A stretch of 64,000 nucleotides of DNA from G963701675 sp963701675 (GTDB lineage: Bacteria > Planctomycetota > Planctomycetia > Gemmatales > Gemmataceae): the NCBI GenBank assembly GCA_963701675.1, contig OY969623.1, positions 372,001 through 436,000 on the forward strand. Reading direction: 5' to 3'. Positions 1 through 10,042 of this stretch are shown one piece after another. The notes below the pieces were generated by a model that was given only the letters and a program-made list of their open reading frames with translations, did no database searches and was not told where the DNA came from. Each line of letters opens with the position of its first letter. Position 1 is the stretch's first letter. The translations under genes were made by a program, and so were the position numbers.

Positions 1-18
1 TCACACGAAGGAGATGGC

Positions 19-682
19 ATGGCAACCGCAAGGGAACTTCCCGTCGATGTGTATCCCGAAACCCTCTCGCGCTTGCCGCCGCTGAAACGCGAGACCTTGA
101 ACGAGGCACAGCAAAAGGCGTACGACGCGGTGACGGCGCCACGTTCGGGACGCTTGAATCTCGCGGGCATCAAGGGGCCTGGCGGAGTGATCCTGCGCAT
201 GCCCAAGCTCGCCAAGTCCCTAGGCGACGTCAACCGCGTGCTGCGTTCCGAGCTGGGGCTTGATGCGCGCTTGGTGGAGTTAACCATTCTCGCCACCGCG
301 CGGGAGATGCAAAGCCAGTTCGAGTGGGCCATGCATGAACCGGTGGCGCTGGAGGTGGGTGTTCCCGCTGCGACCATCGACATGATCCGCCACGGCAAGC
401 CGCTTGCAGATGTACCAGAAAAAGAAGCTGCGCTTATTCATCTCGCGCGAGGCGGTGGGGGCGAAGCAGGTTACGCCAGCGACGTACGCGACAGCCCTGA
501 CGCTTTTTGGCGAAGAAGAGTTACTTCACTACAGCGTGTTGATCGCCAGCTACGCGCAGGGCGCGATTCTGCTTTGCATCGTGGGGCAGGAATTGCACGA
601 TCACCAGTCGCCGGGATTGCCGGAGCAGGAAAAGCAACCCAAACCCGGGAACGCTGTGACAAGTCCGTCAAACGCTCGGTGA
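19..682 (+). CDS. Carboxymuconolactone decarboxylase-like (AhpD fold) protein, frameshifted
   Basis: Residues 1 to about 145 (frame of base 19) read like the N-terminal part of carboxymuconolactone decarboxylase-family proteins, with the helical stretch LVELTILATAREMQSQFEWA. The frame then fails and the natural continuation (REAVGAKQVTPATY, then EELLHYSVLIASYAQGAI) lies one frame over, ending at 682. The change falls at about 443-450, in a CGCGCG run, so a lost dinucleotide or similar sequencing error is likely. The rejoined protein is about 220 aa. An AAGGAGA Shine-Dalgarno sits before the ATG at 19. Members act as gamma-carboxymuconolactone decarboxylases or as peroxidase-like proteins; the usual CxxC pair of AhpD is not seen, which argues against an alkylhydroperoxidase. 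It is the first gene of a co-directional series running to 7038. Family call fairly sure, substrate unknown. Confidence 0.7.
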
Positions 683-713
683 ACGAAGGATTGAAAAAAG
701 AGGAGATAGCATC

Positions 714-2234
714 ATGTCTCGACAACTCTTCACAAGTATCGTTGTGCCGGCGGTGGTAATGGCATCGCTCGTGATGGCCGAATCGGCCGGGGCGCAGTTT
801 CCTCCGCCCGGACCTCCGCCCGGACCACCGCCTGGATCCCCACCAGGCCCTCCGCCTATGATGCGCCCGCCCGGGCCTCCGCCGATGGCGCACCCGCCAG
901 CGCCTCAGGCGCCACGCCAGGTCGGGCCACCTCGGATGGCCCGACCGGGTGGAGCGCAGCCTCCCGTCAGCGTCAGGTCGCCGTTGCCCCGGGGCGGTAG
1001 GCCAGGCGGCTTGACCCCGCCAGTGGCCAACCGAGGCTGGGCCCCTCCGGGGGCGAACCGGATCGAGCCGGGGAATCGCGGCAACCCCATCATCAATAAC
1101 CCCCGGACTGACATCGCCTCCGGCGGCGTCAGCAGCCGCCGCGTGAGCGACTTCGCGGGCGGCTGGACAGGATTGCATGCGGCTGCGGACGCCGTCAATC
1201 GGTACGACTTGTCGCGGGGAATGTCCTCGGCGGCGGACACCGCCAAAGACTTGTATGACCGCGAGTACGCACGGGATGTCCTCACCCGATGGCCGTGGTG
1301 GTACGGATGGGTCTCCGGGTCGGGTAGCGGCTATAGCGGATCGGGTAGCGGCTACAGCAACCCCTACACCACGGATGCCGGGCAGGGTAACGATTCGAGC
1401 GCCAACGCAGCGTCGCAGGGGCGGAACGCCTCGGAGGCGACCTCGGAGGCCAGCAAAGAGGATGCGGCAAGCACCGAAATGGAGACGGCGGCGGCCAAGC
1501 GGTACATGGAATTGGCGCTCCGGGCCTTCCAAGACGGTGACTACGCCGGCGCCCAAACGGGGTGCGAGCGAGCCATCCGCCTAGTGCCCGGTAACACCGA
1601 CGTGCACGAGTTCTGCGCCCTGTGCCAGTTCGCCCAGGCCAAGTCCAAGGACGCGGCCGCTACCCTCCACGCGGTTCTTGCCGCCGGGCCCGGCTGGGAC
1701 TGGAACACTCTCAGCTCGTTGTACACGAACGCTCAGACCTACACCAAGCAGCTACGAGATCTTGAGCTGCACGTGAGGGAGCACCCGAAGGACGCGGCGG
1801 GGCGTTTCGTGCTTGCGTACCACTACCTCGTTCTCGACGAGCGCGACGCCGCTGTGGGTCAGCTGCAGGAGGTCGTCAAGCTGCAGCCCAACGACCAGGT
1901 GTCGGCGGGCATCCTGAAGACGCTCGAGAAAGCGCGGAAGGACAAGATCAAAGCGCCGCCCGAGAAGCCGGCGCCGGCGCTAGCGCCCCGCCGAACGATC
2001 ATGACGGAAACCAATGGACGCTTTAGCATCGAAGAAACGCATTCAGATCCATGTGAACAGGCTCGTGCCTGTTCCTCAGCTACCTTGAAAGGAGAGTTCC
2101 ATGTCGACAGTGTTACATCGCAGAAGCGCGATCCTGGCCGTGATCGCCGCCAATCTGATCTTCGCCACGGCCGGGCTGGCTCAGATGCCACAATCGCCCT
2201 GGAAGAAGGGGGCGCCGTTCCCGGAACCGGATGA
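714..2234 (+). CDS. Secreted proline-rich TPR-repeat protein
   Basis: The protein begins with a signal peptide (VVPAVVMASLVMAESAGAQ) directly followed by a collagen-like proline run of PPGPP units (residues about 28-70), a low-complexity Gly/Ser linker with a duplicated GSGSGYSG motif (about 200-215), and a tetratricopeptide region (about 258-400) in which units such as AFQDGDYAGAQTGCERAIRL are seen. The TPR part suggests a periplasmic or surface scaffold; no catalytic motif is visible. The last 45 codons (2101-2234) overlap the start of the next gene in another frame and look like read-through, so the true end may lie near 2095 with another frame error. The gene starts 29 bases after the previous stop, in the same operon. 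Confidence 0.7.
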   Translation: MSRQLFTSIVVPAVVMASLVMAESAGAQFPPPGPPPGPPPGSPPGPPPMMRPPGPPPMAHPPAPQAPRQVGPPRMARPGGAQPPVSVRSPLPRGGRPGGLTPPVANRGWAPPGANRIEPGNRGNPIINNPRTDIASGGVSSRRVSDFAGGWTGLHAAADAVNRYDLSRGMSSAADTAKDLYDREYARDVLTRWPWWYGWVSGSGSGYSGSGSGYSNPYTTDAGQGNDSSANAASQGRNASEATSEASKEDAASTEMETAAAKRYMELALRAFQDGDYAGAQTGCERAIRLVPGNTDVHEFCALCQFAQAKSKDAAATLHAVLAAGPGWDWNTLSSLYTNAQTYTKQLRDLELHVREHPKDAAGRFVLAYHYLVLDERDAAVGQLQEVVKLQPNDQVSAGILKTLEKARKDKIKAPPEKPAPALAPRRTIMTETNGRFSIEETHSDPCEQARACSSATLKGEFHVDSVTSQKRDPGRDRRQSDLRHGRAGSDATIALEEGGAVPGTG

Positions 2235-4768
2235 AGAACTCTACGGCGTTGCCACTGAACGGCAAGCTGTACGTGATCGGCGGCTGGGGCGAAGGCAAGG
2301 CTCGGGGGGCCAACTACGAGTACGACCCGGCTACCGACAAGTGGACGAAGAAAAAGTCGATGCCGCGGCCGGCCCACCACGCGGCCCTCGCCGCGTACAA
2401 CGGCAAGATTTACGTGTTCGGCGGCTTCGTCGCCCCGGAGGGAACCCAAATCCCAACCGGCGGCGCATGGCAACCCATTGACGACGTATGGGAGTACGAC
2501 CCGGCGGCCGACTCCTGGAAGACTCTGGCACCGCTACCCGGCAATCGCGGGTCCGCAGTGGCCGTCGAAGCCGGCGGCAAGATCTACGTGATCGGCGGCG
2601 CCACGACGGTTGAAGGGTCCAAGGATCCGTTCTTCACGTTCTTCGGACCTTGTCGGGTTCTCAGCACCAACGACGTGTACGACCCCGTCACGAACAAGTG
2701 GGAGAGCCGCAAGCCGATGGCGGTGCCGCGCAATCACGCGTTCGCCGGCGCTGTCAATGGCAAGATCTACGTCATCGGCGGTCGCACCGGCCACGGGTTC
2801 ATCCTGACCGCCACCAACACGGATGTTGTAGAGGAGTATAATCCCGTGGCCGACATGTGGAGCGCTCCCAAAGAGCGAATGCCGACGCCCCGAAGCGGCG
2901 GCGGCTGGGGCACGGACGGTCGCAGGATCTATTGTGCCGGCGGCGAGGTGACAACTAAAGAGCTCGTCGGCACGTTTCGAGGCATCGAGGCGTACGAACC
3001 GGCGACCAATTCCTGGACCACGCTACCCTCGATGCCGATGCCCCGTCACGGCCTCGCCGGCGCGGTGATCGGCAATCGCTTTCACCTGGTGAGCGGAATG
3101 ATCCAGTCTGCCGGGGCGATGGCGATGCTCGACCCCAAACTCGAAGTCCACACCGCGTTCCACGACGTGTTGGAGCTGCAGTTCAATCCGAATCCTCCGA
3201 CGGCTGCGACGAGCGAGGTGGGGGCACCTTCCGCGGGCCCGAAGAAGCTCTCCACTCGCTCCGATGTCAACAGCCCCCAAGGCCAAGTAATACCCGCGAA
3301 ATTCGCGCCAGCCAAGGATGGGGCGCCTTCCCCGGGTCAGAAGAAGCTCTCCACTCGCTACAACGTCAACAGCCCCCAAGGCCAGGTGATGCTCGCGAAA
3401 TACGCGCGGGCAATCGAGATCATGCGGACGTTGCCGGACGACGATACCCATTCCTGGACCTGGTGGTGGTATACACACTGGATTAAAGGCCCCCCTGCAT
3501 TTCTGTGGGACTTCGCGAGCAAGAAGAAAACGGAAGTCATCGCGTCACTCCCGCCGGATAAACGGGCCTTCGCCGAGGCCGTGTGGAACGGCTGCCAGGC
3601 CCACCCATTCAACCCCTCTGACCCTGACCAATATCAGCAGTGGTACTTCCTGCCGTGGCATCGCCTGATGCTCTCTCAGTTCGAGCAGACGATTCGCGAG
3701 GTGCTGCGCGACGACGATTTTTCGCTGCCCTACTGGAACCCGGTCACCGGAAACCCCGACGATCTTGTCCTTCCCGCCGTGTTCCGTGATCCGGGCACCA
3801 CGCTCTATAACGGCACCCGCTGGCCGTGGGTCAATGGGGGTGAGCGGATCGATACACTCTGGATGGGATGGCTCAGTCTGGACTGTCTCAATGAGAAGTT
3901 TTACATCGACTCGCCGACCGGCAGCCTCGGGTTCAACCCCAGGCTGGACCAGAACCCCCACTTCTTCACCCACATCGCCCTCGGGGGCGATATGGCCGAC
4001 TTCGCCACGGTCGGCGCTGATCCGCTCTTCTATCTCCATCACTGCAACCTGGACCGGCTCTGGGAAAGCTGGAACCGTCTGGGCAACAGCAATCCCACTG
4101 ATCCCAAATACCTCAATCGCAAGTTCACGTTCGCGGACCGAAACGGCAAGCGCGTGGATGTGCCGGTCAGCGCGGGCGACCGCGTCGCGCAGCTCGGCTA
4201 CGGGTATGACAAGTATGAGCAGCCGCCGAAGGCCGCCTCAGGACAAGTTGCCCCGCGTTCGCCCGCCCCTCGGGACAACGCGGCCCCCGCCGCAACGTCC
4301 TCGGCTGCTTCGCCCGCCCCGGCCTGGAGCCTGACCGACGCTGCTGGCAAGCAGGTATCCCTGGCTCAGTACAAGGGCCGGCCGGTGGTGCTGATCTTCT
4401 ACGAAGGCTCCGGCTGCATTCGTTGCCAGGAGCAGCTCAACAACTTCGCCGGCAAGCTCCGCGAATTCTCTGAGGCCGGCATCGATGTCGTTGCCATCGG
4501 CACCGATACGCCGGAGGACCTCAAGGATTCCCTGGCTCCTCTCCAGGAGAAGGGCGGCTTTCCGTTTCCCCTGCTGTCGGATGCCAAGCTCGACATCTTC
4601 AAGGCCTATCGTTGCGTCGATTTCGGCAACCAGCCACTGCACGGCACGTTTGTGATCGACGCCCAGGGCCAGGTGCGCTGGCGGAACATTAGCGACAGGC
4701 CGTTCAACGACCCGGCGCTGGTGCTGACGGAGGCGAAGCAGTTATCAACCGTGACGGCAGCCCGGTGA
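2101..4768 (+). CDS. Secreted kelch - tyrosinase - peroxiredoxin fusion protein, one frameshift
   Basis: Start ATG 2101 follows a good AAAGGAG site and gives a signal peptide (AVIAANLIFATAGLAQ). At about 2253 the frame must change by one base (VA then LNGKLYVIGG), so the long frame opening at 2231 is the body of this gene. Domains by approximate residue: kelch repeats 48-360 (repeated KIYVIGG and EYDP motifs, a beta-propeller); a 33-residue tandem duplication 374-440; tyrosinase 440-710 with CuA-type histidines (CQAH, LPWHR) and a CuB site (HFFTH, then DPLFYLHHCNLDRLW); an Ala/Pro linker; and an AhpC/TSA-type thioredoxin-fold domain 740-889 with GCIRC. Tyrosinases oxidise phenols to quinones with a type-3 copper pair. 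Joining this to a propeller and a peroxiredoxin-like domain is unusual. It is probably exported and phenol-oxidising; the substrate is unknown. Confidence 0.85.
3221..3418 (+). repeat. 99-bp tandem duplication inside the tyrosinase fusion gene
   Basis: Two adjacent 99-base copies (3221-3319 and 3320-3418) encode 33-residue units sharing KKLSTR, VNSPQGQV and AK(F/Y)A. The second copy leads straight into the tyrosinase domain and looks like its N-terminal strand. The first copy is therefore a duplicated start of that domain acting as linker. Confidence 0.85.
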
Positions 4769-4801
4769 CAGTAAACGCGCTGATTCAGAAAGGAACAAGT
4801 C

Positions 4802-5260
4802 ATGAGCACGATTGAAGTGGGGGAGTTGCTATACAAGGTGACCCTGAACATCACCGGCGTCAAGGAATACGGCGTCAGCCTTGCGGAATTGATGGCGGGG
4901 GAAGTGACAACACCAGTTGACGTCGCGAGATTCGATGTCGCTTTCGACGGCACAGCGGCCGGGCCGAAGCTGAATGGTGCCGCCGAGGGAATAGATTACG
5001 TCCGAGTCCGCGCGGACGGCCGCTTTGAACTCCACATTCATGAAACGATTACGACGGAGGATGGGCAGAGTATTTCTGCTCACGGCGACGGAGTGGCCAC
5101 TCTTCGGCCAGAAGGCGGCATCGCTGATGTCCGCGTGAACATGACATTGTTTACTTCTTCAAAGGACTACACGTGGGTAAACCAACTTCAGGTGTCGGGC
5201 GTCGGGACAATTGATCTCGCCAAGCAAGTCATTCAGGTTGCGGCATATTCCGCAAGCTGA
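4802..5260 (+). CDS. DUF3237 (UPF0311-like) family protein
   Basis: A 152-residue soluble protein without a signal peptide. Its layout matches DUF3237: an opening LLYKVTLNITG strand, a central GPKLNG..IDYVRVRADGRFEL segment with the typical G-p-x-l-x-G and v-r-x-D-G pattern, and a terminal strand ending in VQVAAYSA. Family members are small beta-barrel proteins of unknown biochemical role, often near aromatic-compound and oxidoreductase genes. An AAAGGAA site lies before the ATG, 33 bases after the tyrosinase-fusion stop, so cotranscription is likely. A lipocalin-like carrier is an alternative reading, but the motif order favours DUF3237. Confidence 0.7.
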   Translation: MSTIEVGELLYKVTLNITGVKEYGVSLAELMAGEVTTPVDVARFDVAFDGTAAGPKLNGAAEGIDYVRVRADGRFELHIHETITTEDGQSISAHGDGVATLRPEGGIADVRVNMTLFTSSKDYTWVNQLQVSGVGTIDLAKQVIQVAAYSAS

Positions 5261-5334
5261 CGAATGTAGAGGATTTGGTATCGGCTACTGATTTATCCTT
5301 CGGCGATGAACCATGTGAAACCGAAAGGGTGGAC

Positions 5335-6369
5335 ATGAGAACGAACAAAGCTCAGATGTTTCTGACACTGCTGGTGATGCTGGCGACACCGATCGCTGTG
5401 CAGGCCTGGGACCGCGGCAAGGTCGAGCGCTTCGCCACGCTGCCTGCGGGTGAGGCGCACCCCGAGGGCATTTGCGTCGACCGCGAGGGCAACGTGTACG
5501 TCGTCACCGTGGAAGTGAAAAGACCGGATACGAGCGGCGGAACGCTGATCGTGTTCGACCGCAACGGGAAACACCTGCGGACCGTCAGGGTCGCTGGCTC
5601 ATCTCCATGGCTGCTTGACCTGAACTTCCATCCGCACACGGGCCAGCTGCTAATCGTCGATTACAAAGGCGCGAAGGTGCTGAGCGTCGATCCCATGACG
5701 GGCGTCTCGTCCGTATTCATGACGGTCACGGGCGAGGACCCCGGTCTCGACGGGCTGACGTTTGACGCCGCCGGCAACGTGTACGTGACCGACGCGCACC
5801 AGGGCATGATCTGGAAAGTGGGCAAAGGCGGCGGCGCGGGGACCGCTTGGGTCAAGAGCCCGCTCCTTAAGCCAGCAAGGCTGCCACCTCCGATCGGCGC
5901 CAATGGGATCGCGTTCAACACGAAGCAAACCGCGCTGTTTGTCCCCAACACCGCGCAAGACACCATCGTGAAGATCCCGGTGAGCGGTTCGCCGCTCGTG
6001 CCCGGCACGCCCGAGGTCTTCGTCAACCGCGCGGGGGGCGGACCGGACGGGATCGTCATTGACGAGGACGACAACCTCTGGATCGCCTGCAACCAGTCCA
6101 ACGAGATCATGGTGCTCGAGCCGACGCAAGGCCGGGTGATCGCCAAGCTCGGCGATTTCGGCGGGATCGACAAGGACGGTGCGCCGATCGGGTTTCTCTT
6201 TTCGAATAGTCTGGCCTTCCAAGGCGACGATGTGCTGGTCACCAACCTCTCGCTCGATGTTGGCATCCGTTCGCAGACCCTGCGGACGGTCGATGGGCCG
6301 TGGGCCGCTCAGGTGAAGCTCCACACGGTTTCGAAAATCAAGAGACACATACCGCGCATTCCGAACTGA
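5335..6369 (+). CDS. Secreted SMP-30/gluconolactonase/LRE-like beta-propeller protein
   Basis: I choose ATG 5335 because it gives a clear signal peptide (MFLTLLVMLATPIAVQAW); the frame is open to 5275 but that extension is not signal-like. The mature part (about 320 aa) is a six-bladed propeller of the SMP-30/NHL kind, with repeated units such as HPEGICVDREGNVYV, GLTFDAAGNVYVTDAH, ANGIAFN and PDGIVIDEDDNLWIA. Relatives include gluconolactonases, lactonases and strictosidine-synthase-like enzymes that use one divalent metal in the central channel; the glutamate of HPEG and the aspartate of GPDG are plausible ligands. It lies in the same operon as the tyrosinase fusion and is probably periplasmic. 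The substrate cannot be read from sequence. Confidence 0.8.
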   Translation: MRTNKAQMFLTLLVMLATPIAVQAWDRGKVERFATLPAGEAHPEGICVDREGNVYVVTVEVKRPDTSGGTLIVFDRNGKHLRTVRVAGSSPWLLDLNFHPHTGQLLIVDYKGAKVLSVDPMTGVSSVFMTVTGEDPGLDGLTFDAAGNVYVTDAHQGMIWKVGKGGGAGTAWVKSPLLKPARLPPPIGANGIAFNTKQTALFVPNTAQDTIVKIPVSGSPLVPGTPEVFVNRAGGGPDGIVIDEDDNLWIACNQSNEIMVLEPTQGRVIAKLGDFGGIDKDGAPIGFLFSNSLAFQGDDVLVTNLSLDVGIRSQTLRTVDGPWAAQVKLHTVSKIKRHIPRIPN

Positions 6370-6450
6370 CCGAAATGCGATTTCAGACCGCACTCATCGC
6401 ACTAATCGGTATGTTCCGGAGTCGTGTCCTGAAATAAGGGAGAATTCAAC

Positions 6451-7038
6451 ATGATTATTAACGACGACGGGCTGGACCTTATCTTCCGCAACGCCAGGAC
6501 ACATAACGCCTGGCTGGACAGGCCAGTGGACGACGCACTCTTGCGGCGGGTCTATGACCTGGCCAAGATGGGGCCGACCTCGGCGAACATGTGTCCCGTG
6601 CGCATCGTCTTCGTGAAGTCGCGCGAGGCCAAGGAGAGGCTGAAACCCGCCCTCGACGCCGGGAACGTGGCCAAGACCCTGGCGGCGCCGGTCACTGCCA
6701 TTCTCGCGATGGACATCCACTTCTACGATCAACTCCCCAAGCTCTTCCCACACGCCGACGCCAGGGCCTGGTTCAAAGACCTGTCGGACAACGTGTTGGA
6801 GTACATAGCCCTGAGGAATTCTTCACTCCAAGGCGCCTACTTCATGCTGGCGGCACGAGCGCTGGGACTGGACTGTGGCCCCATGTCTGGCTTCAACAAC
6901 GCCAAGGTCGATGCCGAATTCTTCGCCGGGACAACCGTGAAATCCAACTTCCTTTGCAACCTCGGCTACGGCGACGCCGCCAAGGTCTACCCGCGCTCGC
7001 CGCGCCTCGACTTCGAAGAAGCGTGCAGAGTCATTTGA
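6451..7038 (+). CDS. Nitroreductase-family protein (RutE/HadB-like)
   Basis: This 195-residue cytoplasmic protein matches the FMN-dependent nitroreductase fold of the RutE (malonic semialdehyde reductase)/HadB branch in length and motifs: an early AR(T)HNAW segment, MGPTSANMCPVRIVFV for FMN phosphate binding, a central ALRNSSLQGAYFMLAARALGLDCGPMSG, and a late FLCNLGYGD. The family reduces nitro groups, quinones or aldehydes with NAD(P)H. Its neighbours could supply quinones, so quinone or semialdehyde reduction is a reasonable inference, but the true RutE role in pyrimidine breakdown is unlikely because no rut genes are nearby. It closes the + strand operon, with an AGGGAGAA site before ATG 6451. 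Confidence 0.85.
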   Translation: MIINDDGLDLIFRNARTHNAWLDRPVDDALLRRVYDLAKMGPTSANMCPVRIVFVKSREAKERLKPALDAGNVAKTLAAPVTAILAMDIHFYDQLPKLFPHADARAWFKDLSDNVLEYIALRNSSLQGAYFMLAARALGLDCGPMSGFNNAKVDAEFFAGTTVKSNFLCNLGYGDAAKVYPRSPRLDFEEACRVI

Positions 7039-7188
7039 AACCAGCGAAACACGCGTCGCGTGACCAGCGGGCCGCCCGGTCGGTCTGTTCGATTCAAGTC
7101 GGGGCATCAGTCTGTGCAAAGAACGGGAATGGACCGTCCGAACCAAAATCCCAATCCCCTCTTTTTCACAAAGGCTTCGCGTTGATCG

Positions 7189-8780
7189 TCAGAAGTCAAT
7201 CTTTGCCCTGAGACCAAGGACAAGCGCTGTCTGGGCACGTTCCAGGATCGGAGTGATTACTTGCAAGTCTGCGGTGATGCGACACCATGGCGTCAGGGCC
7301 GCGTTGTAGAAGAGTTCCAGGCCGCGCTCGTCACGCACGGGCGTGATGATTCGGACAAGGTCCTTAAAGCCGTCGTCAAACCCAAGGTAGTAGTAGGCAA
7401 TGCCGAAAGTGTCCAGTCTGCGGCTGGGGATTGGGCTGCTGCCTCCGATGCCGAGGACGACGGACCACTGGATCGGATTTGGCTTGCCATCGCTAATCCC
7501 GGCGTTGCCGAACACGCCCCAGCTCCGCGTTTGATCGGTGGAGTCTACCCATAGCGCCTGGTCGAACAGGTAAGTGACCCACCAGGAACCGCGAACGAGC
7601 GTCGTGAGTGCCGACGGGGGAATTTCTCCTTGCAATACTTGAGGGATGAGAGTCAACGATTGCGGGGTCACAATCGCGTAGCGTCCGGAACTATACGCCC
7701 CCCACAGGCTCTGATGCCCCGGCATGCCGAAAAACGTGGTTGGCATACTGACGGTAGGATAGATAACTGCCCCGTTATCGAAGAGGTCATGGAAGCCGCT
7801 CCTGGTGGTGACGTCGTTGGTGTCATATACCGTTAGCGTTAGCACTGGATAGCCGCCCGCTAGGATGGCGCCCCCGGCTCCATTCATCACGTAGTTCATC
7901 GTCCGTCCAAGGATCACGTTCCAGACGAAAGTGGCGTTCATGAAGCCGGCATCGAGACCGCGCCCGGGCATGAACGGTTGCTGCACGTTGTCAATCGTGT
8001 TGATTCGCCCACCGTAGACGAGGAGGTTTGGCGATACCACCTGGGTGAACTTGACGGCGGTAAGCGCGGTCTCCGTGCCGAAAAAAGCCGGATGGGCCCG
8101 GCCGATGTTTACCGGCACGATCGCTCCGGTTGCGAGATTAACGGACTCGCCGTAGACGGTTTCGCCGTGCATGGTGATGCTCAGCCCTTGCCACAGCCCG
8201 GCCTGCTGACCGTCCACATTGAGCCAATAGTCATTGCGTCCTCCGAACCGGAAGGTTTCCTGCAACCCACCACTGGCGACCCCCTGGTAGTACGTGGTCG
8301 AACTTATGTCGAAGGTAAAGCCGCTGTCGCGGATGTCCTCGCGCAGTCCGCACCAGTCGCCGCTCAACTTCGGCCGGGAATCCCAGGGACCGCCAAACGG
8401 AAGAAGCTGCAAGGCAGTACCCGTTGAGAACATCCCGACCTCGCCGACCGCTGCCGGGTTGCCGACGATGTCCAAGCCGCTTCTGCCCGCAACGCTGCGC
8501 AGCCGTCATACGGGAATTCAAAGCCGTCGAACAGCGAACATGCGGCTTTGGTGTTTACACAGGTTGCCGGAGCAACGCCTTCGAATAACTGGAGACCTTC
8601 GAACTGGGAACAACCTGAGTTGGCGGCGGGTGGGGTTTGCGAGATCTTGAGATGATTGCTGGGATCCCGGCCGGGGAGGCTAGGTGGCGTATTGGGCGCC
8701 TGAGCCAAAACGTGAACGACCCCTGGCCACGTCAGGCAAACGGCAACCAGGATTAGGCGACCGCAAGTAGCTATTGGCAT
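7189..8780 (-). CDS. OprB-type carbohydrate-selective porin, one frameshift
   Basis: The body (codons from about 8475 down to 7189, 428 aa) shows the OprB pattern: WCGLREDIRDSGFTF near the start, alternating beta strands, FFGTETALTAVKFTQ, and a terminal strand ending in an aromatic residue (LGLRAKIDF), typical of outer-membrane barrels. The matching signal peptide (CGRLILVAVCLTWPGVVHVLAQ) and about 95 further residues are in another frame starting at ATG 8780. Joining them needs a one-base change at about 8480-8500. OprB porins pass sugars through the outer membrane, which agrees with a planctomycete or other Gram-negative envelope. The gene is convergent with the nitroreductase gene, with no obvious terminator in the 150 bases between. 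Confidence 0.8.
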
Positions 8781-8835
8781 GTTGCACTCTGCCCGGTTCC
8801 TGAACCACCCGCGATATCCCGGGACGTTGCAACCG

Positions 8836-9666
8836 CTATGGCGCCTTCGGAGTGGAAACTGGTACCGCCTTGCGAAGCACGCTCGTTACCGGGTCGAGCA
8901 CGTTCAAACCGTCAGCCGGCACGACTTTCAGAATGACCTGGAAGCCGAAGCTATTCTTGTTGGCTCCGTGGAAGGGCTCATGCGAACTGATCCACCTGCG
9001 ATCCAAAGCTCCTTCGGGGGCAAACTCAGCGGAAGGGCCTTTGCACAGATAACTCCACTTGCTGGCGATGGCCTCGATGCCGAAGACTTCGTGCAGCGTG
9101 TACTTGCCTGGAGCGATAACGAGACAGGCGGGGCCTTCCCGGTTGTAAACGGACACATTCTCCCCGCAAGTCGCTGAGCGCGCGGGCAGGTTGAGCGCCA
9201 GCATCTCCTGCTGCCCGCACAGAACGGCGGCGCAAGCGGGGATGGAAACCGCCGCCGCCGCCCCAGGACTCGCACAGCATTTCGGGCTGCGCAGCAGGCC
9301 CACAACCCGAGCTTCCATGAGCAGCTTGGCTGCCCGGACCTTCGGGTCGCTCATGACCACTTCAAAGTCCTGCGTCAACTCGAAGGTATAACTGGCAACG
9401 CCGTCGTCGAGTGGACTGCTCTTGGCTACGACCACCCCCGTCATTGAGGTGGCAATCGTGTCATTGGCCGGCTGGGTCACTAGGACGTTGCCGCCGCCCG
9501 CGTGTGAACAACACGTGCGGTAGGGCTTGGCGGTGCCCTCTCCCGGTCCCAGTACCAGCTGGACCGCGGGCGGGGCCGGCTGCGGTAGTTCCGCCGCGAC
9601 CAGCGACACAGCCAACAGACCAACCAGCGCCGCGGTCCCGCTAATGACAATCAAGGTCGTCCGCAT
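8836..9666 (-). CDS. Secreted Cys-rich protein of unknown function
   Basis: I do not recognise the family. The frame is open to 10008, but ATG 9666 is preferred: it has a strong GGGAGGAC ribosome site and starts a signal peptide (TTLIVISGTAALVGLLAVSLVAAE). The 276-residue product has a cluster of cysteines (TCCSHAGGG, KCCASPG, ACAAVLCGQQ, TCGENV, LCKGPS), suggesting disulfide-bonded extracellular structure, and a C-terminal half rich in beta strands with a RRWISSHEPFHGANKNSFGF segment. It lies 55 bases upstream of the porin gene on the same strand, so the two may be transcribed together. Confidence 0.6.
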   Translation of the reverse strand: MRTTLIVISGTAALVGLLAVSLVAAELPQPAPPAVQLVLGPGEGTAKPYRTCCSHAGGGNVLVTQPANDTIATSMTGVVVAKSSPLDDGVASYTFELTQDFEVVMSDPKVRAAKLLMEARVVGLLRSPKCCASPGAAAAVSIPACAAVLCGQQEMLALNLPARSATCGENVSVYNREGPACLVIAPGKYTLHEVFGIEAIASKWSYLCKGPSAEFAPEGALDRRWISSHEPFHGANKNSFGFQVILKVVPADGLNVLDPVTSVLRKAVPVSTPKAP

Positions 9667-10042
9667 GCTGTCCTCCCTGACAACACGGCCTCGTCCGCCG
9701 AGCGCATCTTTCCAAGTCCGTAGTAATCGCTCACGGCGCGCAGCAAGCCCCATCGCTGTACTCAATCGGCCAGGTAAGTGGTGGACTAGAGGAAATCCAG
9801 CGAGATTTCGGGGAAGTCCTTTTCCTGGGGTTTTGCAGAATCTGCGGCGGAGTATGAGCGAATTCGTGTTGTGCAGGCGGTTGCTGTTACCACCGTCGCA
9901 TCCTTCGACATCGGGCGGATTACGAGACATCTCGGGATGGGCCGGGCTTCTCGTTATGTGACGTCGAACTCTGCCAAATACGAGGGATTTGTTGGTGGAG
10001 TGATTCAAGGCAACATAATCTGCATGGCCACATAAGGGGCGA
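9667..10042. other. Intergenic stretch, no gene seen
   Basis: About 375 bases between the Cys-rich secreted protein gene and the ApeA-like HEPN gene. It has no convincing coding signal and should contain the promoter for the - strand gene starting at 9666. No clear hairpin or repeat was found by eye. Confidence 0.4.

Noticed and set aside
471..1556. 361-codon frame on the - strand opposite the TPR protein gene
   Set aside because: Antisense to a proline-rich signal-peptide protein; Arg- and Gly-rich composition is typical of a shadow frame.
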